A stretch of DNA of 64,000 bases, taken from Epiperipatus broadwayi. Its lineage: Eukaryota; Onychophora; Udeonychophora; Euonychophora; Peripatidae. The stretch is from positions 682,001 through 746,000 of the forward strand of contig JAQFVV010006311.1 in NCBI GenBank assembly GCA_028023455.1. The letters run 5' to 3'. Each line of letters begins with the position of its first letter. Positions within the stretch are counted from its first letter, which is position 1. Below the pieces are notes generated by a model, which worked only from the letters and a program-made list of their open reading frames with translations, did no database searches and had not been told where the DNA came from. Position numbers and translations under genes: made by a program. Positions 35,706 through 48,620 of this stretch are shown here, piece by piece.

Positions 35706-37535
35706 AGTGTCAATAACTTAAACATATGTAGTCTGACCATTACATTATATATATATATAACATGATTCTTGCTTGGAATAAAATAACAGAATCATATGTA
35801 TTACTTTAAATAAAATAATGTACCTATCATTTGCAACACTAACTGTGTATATTCTATGCAGACTGAAATTATATAACATTTGAACTCTTCCTAGAAAAAT
35901 ATCAAAACAATTTTCTTATAGATAAAAGCAAATTCTTTAAAAGATTTCAATAGCTGATATTTACCTCTTGCTGTTAAAAAATAAATAACAGAGTCATTAT
36001 CTAAGTCAGCTGATGGGAAATTTCATAGAAAATCTATATCATCCATATGACAATATTTGGTTATATATTGTGAATAAATCAAAACATTGTCTGGAAAAAA
36101 TGCCCATAACATGGAATAAACTTGTATCTTAAAATATTTTACACATTTAGTTGTAAAACATTCAAATCATAACAATTACACCATTTTGTTTCACTTGTAG
36201 GAAAAGATAATTTGATTCTTTAATGATTAAAATGTATAAATAAAGGTTTTTCAAGTTATATGATATGCTTTCAGTTCTTATGCTTATGACTGCAGAATCC
36301 ACAAATATTTATCTATGAATCTTATATGGAATAGGCATGTAAACATATTTGAATATTCAGAATTTTGCAATGATTTTTTCTGTTCTGGTTTTATATGTTT
36401 TGACCATAATCCTTTGTGATGTTTCTCATATCTTTTTGGAAAACAATAATTTACAACTACAGTTTTTAAAAGACATTTTTATTTAATCTTTAGTGAATGC
36501 AGTTACCACTTTTGAGACTATCAATTTTAAAATATTCATTATTTTGTTAATTTTATATACTAATAAATAGTCCAGGTAATTAATACTACAATATGATCCT
36601 TTTTAAACTCAGGTTTGATATTTTCTATTCTCAGATTAATAAAACTGACATCCATCAATTTCCTGTAAACATTCCTTTACCTTCTCAGAATTGTATCTAC
36701 AAGTGAAAGAAATTTTATATAGGTATTGGTGTGAATTTGCATTTCTATACTTGAATAATGTCAAAAAATATACTAAATATGGGAGATGTTTTTATTAGTT
36801 TATTATGCACATGCATCAAATATATAAATTATATTTCTAATCCATCTTATCTAGTTTCCAGATTTTATTACTAATCTATTATTTAAATTAGCAGCTTAAA
36901 ACTTTTAAACATCCTCAACTTTTGATCCAAACTAAAGTCTTCTGTATAGAAATAATATTACTGGATTAGTAATTATATATTATAGTAATCTCAGTATTAA
37001 GTCCCTATTTTGAAAAGCAAATGGTAAATTCCAATAAGTACTTCTAATATTCCTAGTTGACATTATCTCTTCACAACCCAAAATAAAATTAATGGAATTA
37101 AATAGTGGTATATAAGCAGACAGTCAAAATACTGGTTACTGACTTTATAACTTTTTTTTATTAGTAGTTAAAAAAATTTAATATGAATCTAATTCGTATA
37201 AATCAGTAAAATTTTCAGTTTGGGAATTGGGTAGTAACTATGCTAAAGTAATATTTTTTGTATATATATATATCTCAATAAATTAGATTTTAAAAAATAT
37301 TTAGATACATCATTAAAGTATTTCTTCCAATATATATATACTTAAAATCTGTTTGTTAGAAGAATAATTTATATGTGATTTTAACACAAAATATAATTCA
37401 ATGTAATGTAGTGAGAAGTAATTATATCTTTTTTTTTTTAATGTAACGAAAAATAACTTTTTACAGTAATATAAAATAAAAAAATTTCATAATTTTCTTA
37501 GAAATTTTCTATTTAACAGTTTACATCTTATATAT
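35706..37535. other. No gene recognised
   Basis: A/T-rich with (TA)n tracts near 35747-35759, 37261-37272 and 37332-37340. No coding or RNA feature is visible. Confidence 0.5.
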
Positions 37536-40300
37536 ATCATCATCATCATTTTCAATCTTTATTGATCCATTGCAGAATGAAAGCTAAACCATCTTCTCCG
37601 ATCTCTAAACATTCTTCTCCACATCATCCCAACACACTTCCTTATTTTATTCATCCATCTCACATGTAGTCTCTTTCTAGATTTTTTACAATCTATTGGA
37701 ATCAAGTTTAAGACTTCAACTGTCCATTTATTATAATCTCTTCTATCATAATGTCCAGCCCAACTCCACTTCAGTCTTTTAATTCTTTCATTGATGTCAG
37801 AGCATTTTTTTGTTCTCTTGCCCATGAATTTTATTTTTGATATCTTATTATTATTCCTAACATGTATTTCCCACACTTTTTTGAGTGATCTAAAGTCTCT
37901 GTATTTTTCTTCTGTTAAGTGCCCAAGTCTCATATCCAAAAGTAAAAACTAGTAAAATGCATTTATAAAAAACTTTCCTTTTCAAACACATAGGTATATT
38001 TCCTTTTAATATTAAGTTATTTATACCAAAAGCATTCCAACCAAATTTAATTCTATGATTAATTTCATCCATTATGTTTCTGATTGTAATAATAATCTTA
38101 CCAAGGTATTTGTGGTTATTAGCTTCTATCAATCTTTATTTTCTTCCTTTGAGAAAATCCAAAGAACATTATTTTAATCTTTTTAACATTTATCTTTAAT
38201 CTTACTTTATTTGATAATTCTTGCAACATTTTCTAAAGCTCTAAAACATTATTTGCAAAACAACTACATCATATGCAAAATCTAGATGACTTAAATAACC
38301 TCCATTTACTTTTACTCCCTTAGATTCTCATTTTAATCCACAAAGTACTTTTTTGCAAAACTTGTGTAAAAAGTTTTGGAGATATTGAGTCTCCACATTC
38401 TCTGTGTTAATCATTTTAGTATCATTATGTAATCTAGTTGTTAATGTTGCATTTTCATAAATATTCCTCAGAATATAACAATATTCTGGGTGTATGTATA
38501 TCTTGATGATCCAATGCTTTAATTACTGAAGAAATTGTTATAGAATCAAATGCTTTTTTATAATTTTCAAATCCAAAGCATAATGGCACCTCATATTCAT
38601 TGATCCTTTCTATAATTTCTCTCAATACTTGGATATGATCCACTATATTAAACAACTTTTAAGTCCAGCTTGTTATTTGGGCTGACTAAAATCCAAAGTT
38701 AATTGCAGATGAGTTGTAATTATTTTGGTAAAAGTTTTATACAGAACTGATAAAAATGATAGGTCTGTAATTTGGATTGTCTTCTTTATCATCTTTATTT
38801 AAATATTAATACTGAATTCTTTCAATCATCTGGTTCATTTTTATCATTTAGACATTTGGTATATAACTTTGCTAAAAAAAATTATATTTCTTCACTTGGT
38901 TCTTTTAAGATATTGATTATAATTCTGTTGTTATCTGAGCATTTCCCTTCTTCATAAATTTAATTGTATGTCTTACCTATTCACATAAAATCCTGGAGCA
39001 ATCAGAAGATATAATAAATGTAGGACATACTTTCCTAATTCTGTATTGCTATATAATTATTGATAGAACTCTTCTACACATTTTACAATGTCATCCCTGA
39101 CCTTTTTTTCTTATTGCAGAAATAAGTTTTCTATCAATACCAAAATGTTGTTTTACACTCTTGTGACTTTTATTCTCTTCTATAGCTTTCCTTGTTAGTT
39201 TAAAATTATACTTTCTTATATCATTATCAACCCTTCTTCACACTACTTTACAAAATTCAAGATATTCATTTCTTCTTAATGCATCATTTTTATATTCGTT
39301 ATTTTCTTCATAAGTTGTCTCAGTAAAAGTTTTACTGATCAATTGCTGTTTTAACTGTCTTTGCTGCAATTTTTAAAAGTGTATCAGTTAATTAGCTTCC
39401 TATTGATTTTATTCAAATCTGATTCATGCTCAAAATCTATTAATATTTAAAACAATTTGCAAATTCTAATTTAAACTCATTGAAATGTTTCTGAAGATTA
39501 GGGATATCAATTATAAATATTGTTTATCTTAATAATTTTTGTCTCTAGTTTTGAAAAAACATGTATCTTACATCTCACTAATTAATGATCACTTCCTGTG
39601 TTGAATTTATTAAAAACATTACAATCTTGAAATACATATTTTCTGTTAGTCAAAATGTAATCCAATTCTGCTGTAAACTGCATTTGAATATTTCCATACC
39701 CATTTTCATTTAACACTTTTCTCAAAAAAAAAATCATAATACAAAGTTTTTCTTTTTCTGCAAACTCCACAAGTCTATGACCACTCTCATTTCTATCACA
39801 AATTTATCTACAGCACTTTCGTCTTTCAATTGTTTGCTAATTGTATCATTGCAGTCTCCCATGACAATTTTAAAATGCTGTTTGATCTGATCAAAAGCCT
39901 TTTGTACATTCAAATAAAAATTCTCTATTTCTTCATCACAATGAGAACTTGTGGGCCTAAACCTGAATTACCTGCATTTGACATCTCTTATTAAATTGAA
40001 TAACTAATCTTGGAATTCTGTCTGATCCATCATCAATCTCTACAATGTTGTTCTTTCACTTTTTTTAAATGACTGCTACTCCACTTGTGCTTCCACTGTT
40101 TGTGCCTTTGTAGTAAAGTACATGTGCACTTTTTAAATCAAGTGATTTCTACATCTTTTCTTATACCTTTAATAAATCCAATAATGTCCCATTTAATATT
40201 AGACATTTTTTTTAATTCTTACAATCTTCCTGGCAGTTGGATCTAAATAAAATGTCAAAATTAAATGGCAGTCTGGATCTAGGATCTAGAGATTCTTAAT
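37536..40300 (-). mobile_element. RTE-type LINE copy 2 (nearly full-length, inactive)
   Basis: Endonuclease plus reverse transcriptase, read right to left. Endonuclease: KWDIIGF and VLYYKGTNSGSTSG (40080-40190), NNIVEIDDGSD, the acidic stretch and FKIVMGDCNDTISKQL (39830-39900), then DYILTNRKYVFQD and the terminal NTGSDH motif (39580-39680). Reverse transcriptase: AGLKSC, FENYKKAFDSITISSVIKAL (38515-38575, motif A), HKIKFGWNAFGINNLILKGN equivalent (37990-38060), FGYETWALN. C-terminal part: RIKRLKWSWAGH, VLNLIP, LHVRWMNKIRKCVGMMWRRM (37600-37790). The tail is an ATGATGATGATG run (complement at 37538-37549). Many frameshifts; the motif C aspartates are not clearly retained. Sequence to about 40560 may be its 5' untranslated part. 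Confidence 0.9.
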
Positions 40301-43300
40301 ACCCTCTGCCTTCAGCCACTAACCAATGTCTTGCCTTGTGACTTTATAGACTGCTGGGAGGTACATGATTTATTTTTGTTTGTATTGTAAATATCTAGTA
40401 GAAAAAAATCATTGAGATCTCCATTCATTCTGCCTTCAAGAAAGCTCAACTGATATTTCAGTTTAGAGTTGTCAAGTAACTGAGAAGAAAGACTATGGTG
40501 TTTTTTGATCTTAAACTCAGAGATAAAAAGTCAATAATCTCACCATGCTGTCTAATGCATGTTGGTGAGCATCCCAACCATGTTCATAAATTATATAAAT
40601 AATTGCATAATAATAATAGCAGTATCAACAAGAACATATAGAATGCACATTAGTAATTTGCTAGAGGGGTCAAAGGGTCTCTTTTCAATATTTTAGAGTT
40701 TGTTTATTTTTGACTAATCTGGGCCAGTTGTGAAATTTGGATAATTATGATTATATATATATATATATATATATTGTACCAGGAACCCTTAATAATAATG
40801 ATGATGTTTATACTGACTAGCAATAAATCTCTACACATGCATTTTTTAATATAAAAATATTTTGTCAGTATATCTACATATTAATAAAATTAAATTTGGT
40901 GACAATGATCACATTTTATATCCCTTATATAAATATTTATTTAAGGCATCCTGGTTATATTTCCTGATTTCCGTACATCAAATCTTATCTCAGAGAATCT
41001 CCTTGAATATTAAATTAGCAGGATTTTATTATTATCAGGTTTAAATCTAGGTATTCATAGTAAGGCATAAATTCCTCTTAAGAAAAACTCTAGACAAATA
41101 TTATGCTCACTGGCCTATTTATCAAAATTCTCGGGTATAATTCTGCATTTTTCAGCTTAGAATATAATTGCTTAATATAATAGAATCAATATGTATGCAT
41201 ATAAAATGAGATTACTGAGACTATAAGGCACTGCCATGAAATAAATTAAATAAAATATCCATCGTTTATATCCTCTCAATTGATTTCACACATTATCAAA
41301 TAGACTAAAAATTAAACATCAAATATAAATAAACACACATCTGATCAATACATATCTATATCTTATGTTATATTAAAAGATTCGTGAATGAACAATATAA
41401 AAACTGTAAAAAATTAAAATAAAAAAAACTATCACTATCTTATTGAGGCCTTCTCTCTATATATATATTCGTGTAAATCAATAAATATTTTAGTAATCTG
41501 TCTGTCAGTTTATAAATTATCTGGCCTAAAGTAAGTAGTACACATGTCTATACATAATTCTTGACACTATTGCGGATGTTGAACATATACTTTGGTATTT
41601 TTCATATATTAAAATGTCTATTTTGAGTATAATAAAAATATTTATCTTTAGACTTAAATGTCACTCTAAAAAAAAAAAGAAAGTGCTTACTTATTTTATA
41701 TTTTTATGATTTTTGGATTAATACAATATACGTTTTGCAGCTTAAACAACAAACTGATTATATATACTGATTAATAAATGGATATATTAATATATACTCA
41801 CATTTGCATATTTATTAAGTAAAATATTATAAGAATATAATATTAAGCAAAATGACAAATGAGATTTAAATCACACTTACTAAAAAAACAAAAATCAGAT
41901 GTTTGTGATGACAAGTTACTAGTAATCTTGAAAGATATTACGCTCACAAATATTCAAAATTATAAAAACTGAATTACTAATGTTTTATTTTAAAAAAATA
42001 CATAACTGATTTTTTAAAAAGATTTTTCATAAAATGGAAACTAGGAAGATTACATTATTGTAATAACAAACTAGCTATTACAAATATTAGTCATAAATAA
42101 AATATAGCTACAAAGCGAACAAACAACAACAACGACATAACCCTTTTAACAATACAAATTAGTTATAACTTAGATATGTTTGTAATATAATATCAACAAT
42201 AATAAAGCCACTTTCAAGAAATTAAATTGTTTCTGATAGCAATTATTCTATTTTTAAATTAATCACTAATAAACTATGTATTTAAATCTTTTAGAGAAAT
42301 TAAATAAAACCACAAAATTTTATTATTAAAGTTTTCAAATTGTCACAAAGATTTAACCTGAAACTTTAACTTTATGCATATTATGTATATTGATGAGCAG
42401 ACCAATTATATTGATAAGTAATAAATAAAAATATATTTAACGCCAAAAAGGAATATTTTATATTTTTATGGAATAATAAGGTTTTCAAATTATTATAATT
42501 TAAAAGAAATATTATACTTTGAATGGAAGTTTAGCATGACTTTTAAATTTAAAATGTACTAAAGGAGGGGGTTTAAGATTTTGAAAAAAAGAGATAAGCT
42601 AGATAATCAACTTTTGAAGTAATAATTTTAAAAAATCTAAAAATAATTTATTTTATTTTTTACTTGTTTGGAACTATATATTATAATTGTAAACATATTT
42701 TTAAGTATAGTTACTTATTTAAGAATAGTGTTTAATTAACTTTTATCTATCTTTCCACATTTTTTCTGCCTATAAAAAGAATTAATTAACTACAACGTTT
42801 AATAATTTTAAAACATGAGTTATTGAAATTTATCAAGTTTTAATTTACTTTTATTTAAAATTGTGAAGCATGTAACAGTCAATATGTGTATAGAAAGAAT
42901 TTTTTTCAATCTCAACTATATTAGATTAGAAAACACCACCATTTGTTATTTCTCAAAAAACAGGTTAAGCATATCAACTTGATCATTTTCTCCATCTTTT
43001 TGTTGCTTACTCTATTTTTTTTAATAATTTTTCATTTGTATTATTAGCCAACTTTCCTTTTCCCTCTGTGTATTCCTTATAAATTCGTCCAACACCAACA
43101 TCATCATTAGTACCTATTTTTAAAAGTGTGTTCCCATCCTAAACCCAGCACAAAGATAAAAAGATGAAATGTTTTTTCTGATGATGTGCAAATCAATCTA
43201 TCAAACAAAGTTCATCAACATATATTATATGCTTTTACTTTTAGCTTTCTTAAATAATCACTTGGAATATCATTTTTAATACATTCTGTTGCACAGCCAG

Positions 43301-43364
43301 TTTTTGAAAAACCCACATAAAAATGTTCACACATTCTATAATCAATATTTAGAAATAAGTTGAA
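40301..43364. other. No gene recognised
   Basis: A (TA)n tract lies near 40751-40775. Open frames are short (60 codons at 40862-41044). From 41 to 43 kb the sequence is A/T-rich without recognisable elements. Confidence 0.5.
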
Positions 43365-44150
43365 ATATTTTTATTACAATCTATGATGGGTACCTAAGTG
43401 TATTCCTTTACACTCTTCGCCAAGTGTTTTTTTGGTTAATTATCCATTTTCAGGGTAATCAAAGTATTTGTTTTTTTTTTCTTCTCAAATTTATTCTATG
43501 AAACATGGGTTACTTGTTAAGTTTTAAAAATATTAATAAATCGAAAATAAATTTATGTTATCTTTAAAAAAAAATTTTTTTTTATAAATGCCATTCACAA
43601 CATTTAATGAATTATCATTTTTTTAAAGTACAAACCATTAACACATAGCAGTAATTTTTTATGTTTTCTATAGCATCATTCAAGCTGTTGTTTAATTATT
43701 TTTCCTGCCCTTTTGAAAAAATGATTAAACTTTATGAATCTTCCAGTGATAGAAAAAGATGCAGTGAAATATTTTTCAAATTATGGAATAGTGCCTGCAC
43801 AAAAAGTGTGTGCTAATGGGCATGATATGAAACTTTATGTGTGAATGGAGATAATGGAGATGTAATCTCAAAACATTTTGAAGAAAGCATTCTTTCATCA
43901 TTTTTTAAAATTTTCTTTATTACAGTTTACTTAATTACAATTGTTTGGAGTTTTGTGTAATTTATTGTGACTTTATAATCATCTTAAAAAAATTTCAATG
44001 AAATATTAATACAATATTCATCTTAAAAAAAACCCCCAGCCATATTGTTTAAAACATGACACCCCTGAAAATAAATAATTAACCAAAAAACATCCAGCAA
44101 AGAGAGTGAAAAAATGATACATAAGTACCCAATCTAATATTTCTTGTGTA
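43365..44150. repeat. Inverted repeat pair of about 90 bp flanking 600 bp
   Basis: The reverse complement of about 43365-43462 matches 44060-44150 at roughly three quarters identity, with the shared blocks CCCTGAAAAT, AATAATTAACCAAAAAA, GAGTG, AAGTACCC and ATATTTC. The arrangement could be long terminal inverted repeats of a DNA transposon, or two independent copies of one repeat in opposite orientation. No target-site duplication was found at the outer ends. Confidence 0.5.
43742..43842 (+). pseudogene. Possible N-terminal transposase fragment (Merlin/IS1016-like)
   Basis: The plus strand reads EKDAVKYFSNYGIVPAQKVC followed by ANGHDMKLYV and a stop. Merlin-type and IS1016-type transposases start with such a stretch, a helical GxLP segment followed by a cysteine pair and GxxMxL. 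Only one of the expected cysteines is present, and no DDE domain is visible downstream. It lies between the inverted repeats at 43.4 and 44.1 kb, which fits a dead DNA transposon. Chance resemblance is a real alternative. Confidence 0.3.
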
Positions 44151-44556
44151 GCAACCTAGCCATATTTTAAATCACATTTTTAGAACATTACATTTTTGTG
44201 AGGGACATATAAGGGAATACTATCAGGGTGAAAAGTGTAAGCTCAATTTCAGTGTTCTTAATCTCATGAATAAAACTAGTTTGAGTGTAGGGTGATGGCA
44301 CAAGACATATTTATCAAGGTCTAGGCCTGCAAGATTTATAACTTTTGTGAAAATTAGAAAATAAAACATTTTATCACATACTAAATAAAATTGTTTTATT
44401 TTATTTTTACCAAAACTCTATAATTTGTAAGCCCTACAATAAATATCACATGCAAAGAAATACAGTTGTAGAAGCACTTATTATGTGGTAATGCAGATTT
44501 TTCAGTTACATTGTTTACTGAACACAGGCTTATTATATATCTGTGTCCATATGTGT

Positions 44557-44820
44557 AATATATAGGGTATATGAACACAGACTTCCACATGACCCCCACT
44601 CACCACTCTATTTCATAACACTGATACACTTGAACACATATATGTTGAAAAGATAAATAATCACCAACATACATATTTCATGCTATCCCAACAATAATAA
44701 CTTGGTCCAGATTATCATGTCTACATATATATGCTATAAGTGCTCAGATATATGTTAAGATAGCCAATCTTCATACTTTAATGGACAGGCTTCAATCTAC
44801 TCCACACTCCAACTCTTCAA
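44557..44820 (-). mobile_element. Hammerhead-ribozyme repeat, copy A (264 nt, ribozyme dead)
   Basis: Minus strand of the same unit as 53656-53920, with the same two ends (TTGAAGAGTTGG at the 5' end, ATATAGGGTATA complement at the 3' end). The ribozyme region is at 44656-44717. Outer stem I (AUAAUC/GAUUAU), inner stem I (ACCAA/UUGGU), GAAA and the AUAUGUAU stem III are kept. The CUGAUGA box has changed to GUUAUUA and the cleavage base is G, neither of which a hammerhead tolerates. It is therefore an inactive descendant. Confidence 0.8.
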
Positions 44821-45004
44821 CTTATAGCATATATGTGTAGAGATGATAATCTGGACCAACTGATGATTGCTGGCTTAGCATAAAATATGTATATTGATGA
44901 TTATTTATCTTTTCACATATATGTGTTCAAATGTATCAGTGTTATGAGATAGAGTGTAGAGTGGTGGGTTGTGTGAAAGTCTGTGCTTATATACCCTATA
45001 TATT
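44821..45004 (+). mobile_element. Hammerhead-ribozyme repeat, copy B (truncated, head to head with A)
   Basis: This is the last 184 nt of the unit on the plus strand, directly abutting the 5' end of copy A. It gives 184-bp inverted arms (44557-44740 and 44821-45004) around an 80-bp spacer. CUGAUGA is intact at 44860-44866 and stem III AUAUGUAU at 44885-44892 with cleavage base A893. The G of the GAAA box is replaced by A (44882) and inner stem I has one mismatch, so cleavage is not expected. Confidence 0.8.
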
Positions 45005-46399
45005 ACATTGTTTACCTAAATATTTTACGATATTCTGGTCACATTAATGTAAATCAGTTCTTCATTAGCAATTTTAATTCGCAAAAAAATAAATGAAATA
45101 AATTTAGGACTATTTTATTAATAGATTCACAATAAAACATTGAAGCAAATATTTTTTTTTTTTTTGCATTATATGCATTTTATTTTGTTTTCTCAAATAT
45201 TAATTTAAAATCATATTTATAATAAATAAATAATTATTTATACATTATAAGCACCAAATTGTGCAATTTTAATACATCTATATTTGCAAATAAGATAATT
45301 AATTTTTTTAAATATTTAAATGTTTTTTATCATGTGTAAAAGTTCCCTTCTCTGCCCATGAAATAAAATTAGTCAATTAAAGAAAATAAATTCTATATAA
45401 TTAAGTTTAGCAAAAGACACAATAGAATATTAAAAAATTATAATTATTTACACTTTTACTTTTTTTATTTATTATATTAACTCTCCAGACTTTGATGGTT
45501 ACAATGTAATAAATAAGATCAACTCTAACCAATATATTAACTAATTCAAAATAATTCTTTTATTTTAAATTAGTTTCATTCAGAATTTCAATAATAGACA
45601 ATTTTTTTCTTTGCTTGCTATTTTAATTTAAAAACTTAGTCATCATGTTATATATATATATCAGGTATCTATGAATTTAAAGGATTTACATTACATTTAC
45701 TTAAAGATGGAATCTTTACACTTACATTGTTTATTCAATACATTTTTAGAAGACTTTATCCCACACTTTGCACTTTATTGTTTAATGATTATAATAAGTA
45801 AAAAAGGCAAACAATTGATTTCTTCCACTACAATAGATAAAGAATTTTGTAGACATTTTCCCAATCGGACATTATAAGTTGTATAGTCGTTACAATCAAC
45901 AGAAGGACATTAAACAAGACAATAATACCATATTAATGATATGAGCACAATAATATCTTTCCAAAAATTTATGCTTTACTAATTTTGCTTTCCTTGGATT
46001 TAGACCTTCATGTGATTTGGGTAATTTTATGGATTAATTATGAATTTTAGTCAAATAATAAATTCCACTACAGTACAAATCCAATAAATCAGATTAGTAA
46101 AAAAATATGTAAAAAAAATATATAGCTATAAAAAAAATGATAATATTAGTATTAAAAAAAGACTATCAGTCTTAAAAAAACATATGACATCATGGGATTC
46201 AACATTAGAACATCATATTTAGGCTTCTGATAATCTACTCTAACCGTATGACCATACAAACACATGATAGAAAAATTTATGAAATATAACTAATAAATTA
46301 AATTATCTACCATGCATAATTATTATGAGCTAATGTTTTAAATAAGTTTATTTTTAATTTTAATAATAATGTGTCATTTTCCACATAAATTAGAATGTT
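45005..46399. other. No gene recognised
   Basis: A/T-rich sequence with T13 at about 45153 and a short (TA)n tract near 45650. An open frame at 45671-45877 has no recognisable motif. Confidence 0.5.
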
Positions 46400-46840
46400 C
46401 AAATAAAAGTAATTCAGAAATCTAATCATTTACATATAATTTTTATTGATTATTGCAAAGCAATGGTGCCAAGTCTGTTTAGTTTAATCCAATGGTAGAT
46501 GATATAATATTTAATATGTTTCAAACAATTGTCAAAAGTCTGAGTAAAAAAGTAATCTCATAATTAAATAAAAAATATTTGCAATCAGAACATGTTTCTA
46601 ACAAAGGAGTGATTATAAGAAATCTAAACATTTTCATTTACATCTAAATTTTAATACTTATCATGGTAAATAGAACACATCTGTTTCATGACAACTCAAA
46701 GATAGAGTATCTAATATTTAACATATTTTCAATTTAAATAACATTAAATAATGATGGAATGATTTGTAAATCTAAGCATTTACAAATCAGAATGTTTTTG
46801 TAACAGTGGAATGATTTGTAAATCTAAGCATTTTCATTTA
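46400..46840 (+). repeat. Decayed short repeat, about four units
   Basis: A 27-bp unit TGGAATGATTTGTAAATCTA plus AGCATTT is present twice exactly (46755-46781 and 46807-46833, 52 bp apart). Looser copies with AAATCTAAWCATTTWCATTTACAT occur near 46420 and 46618. The array looks like an old minisatellite with uneven spacing. Confidence 0.55.
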
Positions 46841-47529
46841 CATATAAAATTATTATTATGATTTGGCACTCCAATTGATTAAGCACCTTTACACCCCACA
46901 CAACCTGCATATCCACACATAACAGTACTGAGCATATCTATTTTTAAATAGGATTTTTCTAGCATATAAAAATTTTTCAAGAGAAACTACTATTTCAAAT
47001 TCAATTTTAAGAAATTCAATATTGATTGTACTGCTTTAAAAAATCATATCTAAACCTTCCCAGATTAATAAAGTGTCATTCTAATGTCTTTCCAACATCA
47101 AAGCTTTGGACACTATATACATGTATATACTTGAATAAAAAAAAAGAAAAAAAAAAGAAATCAGATTTGCTGTGCTAAACATAGGAATGTTTGTGCAAAA
47201 ACATTGCTAAAATTAGTCCTGGAAAAAAACAAATGATATAACAAACTTATAATAGCTGGGCTCTGTAATGACTAAGGTCATTAATGATAATAAGATAAAA
47301 AATAGAAAGAATCAGAAAAGAGCACAAAAATAGAAAAGATTGTATTACATATCTAATTTTTGATAAGCAATCAATTATCAATGCAGCATATATTTTGTTC
47401 ACATTGAAAACAAAACCTAGCCATTGATGTTCAAATTTTATATCCTACAAGACTACAAAAGATATTCTATATCAAGGTGTTTGCATAATTCAGTTCATCT
47501 GCTACATATTTTTTCTCAATAATTAAACC
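46841..47529. other. No gene recognised
   Basis: A/T-rich sequence without recognised coding capacity or elements. Confidence 0.45.
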
Positions 47530-48620
47530 ATTTTCATTTATTACTAATATTAATCTTTCTCTTTACTTTTTCATTATCTTTAAATACACATAGCAAAAGC
47601 CTCCAATTATTTATTTTATCTTTTTTTAATTATAAAAGTCTCTGCTTCATAAAATTCAATTTTTCAAATAAAACATTGAAAAATTCTCTATTTTAAATCT
47701 AAATTTAATGAAACATTGATTAAGTTTCTCTTATTGAAAATCTATTTAGTCATTGACAATCTCGTTCCAATTTTTTTTTATCATTTCCATCATTATACAA
47801 TTATCATTTCAAATTACATATTTAAAAGACTTGTTTCATTCACTAGATCTAACTACTACCTTTTCAATGTCTTTCTATCTTTTGCTCTGTTCCATAATAC
47901 TCACAACTACTATCTCATTAATATTATCTACAACTTATTTCTTTCTATTAACTTTTCTCTTTTTTAAACTTATTATTCATAATTCTCTTGCTTTGGAATC
48001 TATGTCTAATTTAACATTTTCATCAATATATATTTTTATTTATTCTTTTTAATACATATACATCTTTAATGTGTGTATTTTAATGCATTAAAGCCACTTA
48101 TAATATTTTCAAATTACTCAACAAAATTATTATTCCAAATAAAATATTAAACAAGTTTTTGCTTAAATGTAATTTCAATAGATTACAAAATAAGCTCATA
48201 TTTATTAAAACATTGTTTATCAATGCAGTTCTCATTCTAATTTCTTTAAAATTCTCACATATTTAAAAACATTATATAATTCAATAATATGTGGTTCAAA
48301 ACTTATTTAATATCTTCATAGCATCATATTTTCATTGTTTACGTATTATTTATTTATTTTATTTATTACTATCATAAATCCTTTATAAATTGTACTAATC
48401 ATATGTAATATCTTATTTTCATTCTTACTATTTGCAAATACTATTATATAATCAACAAATCTAATAAATTAATCAATCTACTTCCAATGTTAATTCCATC
48501 ATCATCAAAATAACATTCATTTAATAACTCACTTAAATATAAATTAAACAAAATAAAAAAAACTATAACCTTCTTATCTTTACACTAATCATAAACTCAT
48601 ACAAATATCTTCAGATTCCT
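47530..48620 (-). mobile_element. LINE reverse transcriptase remnant (type 3)
   Basis: Minus strand: ILFNLYLSELLNEC (48530-48575, the motif B region), GINIGSRLINLL, then after a frameshift RFVDYIIVFANS (48428-48465, motif C with the second aspartate changed to Y). Further along come IEFYEAETFIIKKR and LEAFAMCI (47585-47665), corresponding to the post-RT YGxETWTLxKK...RLEAFEMW block of this LINE type. The same block occurs in the element at 55390-56350, so the two probably belong to one family. Open frames on the opposite strand here (47716-48052) are shadows. Confidence 0.75.

Noticed and set aside
43168-43190. CTGATGATGTG as a hammerhead core
   Set aside because: No GAAA box and no helices follow.
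47716-48052. Two overlapping plus-strand frames of 83 and 99 codons
   Set aside because: They are antisense to a recognisable LINE reverse transcriptase remnant.
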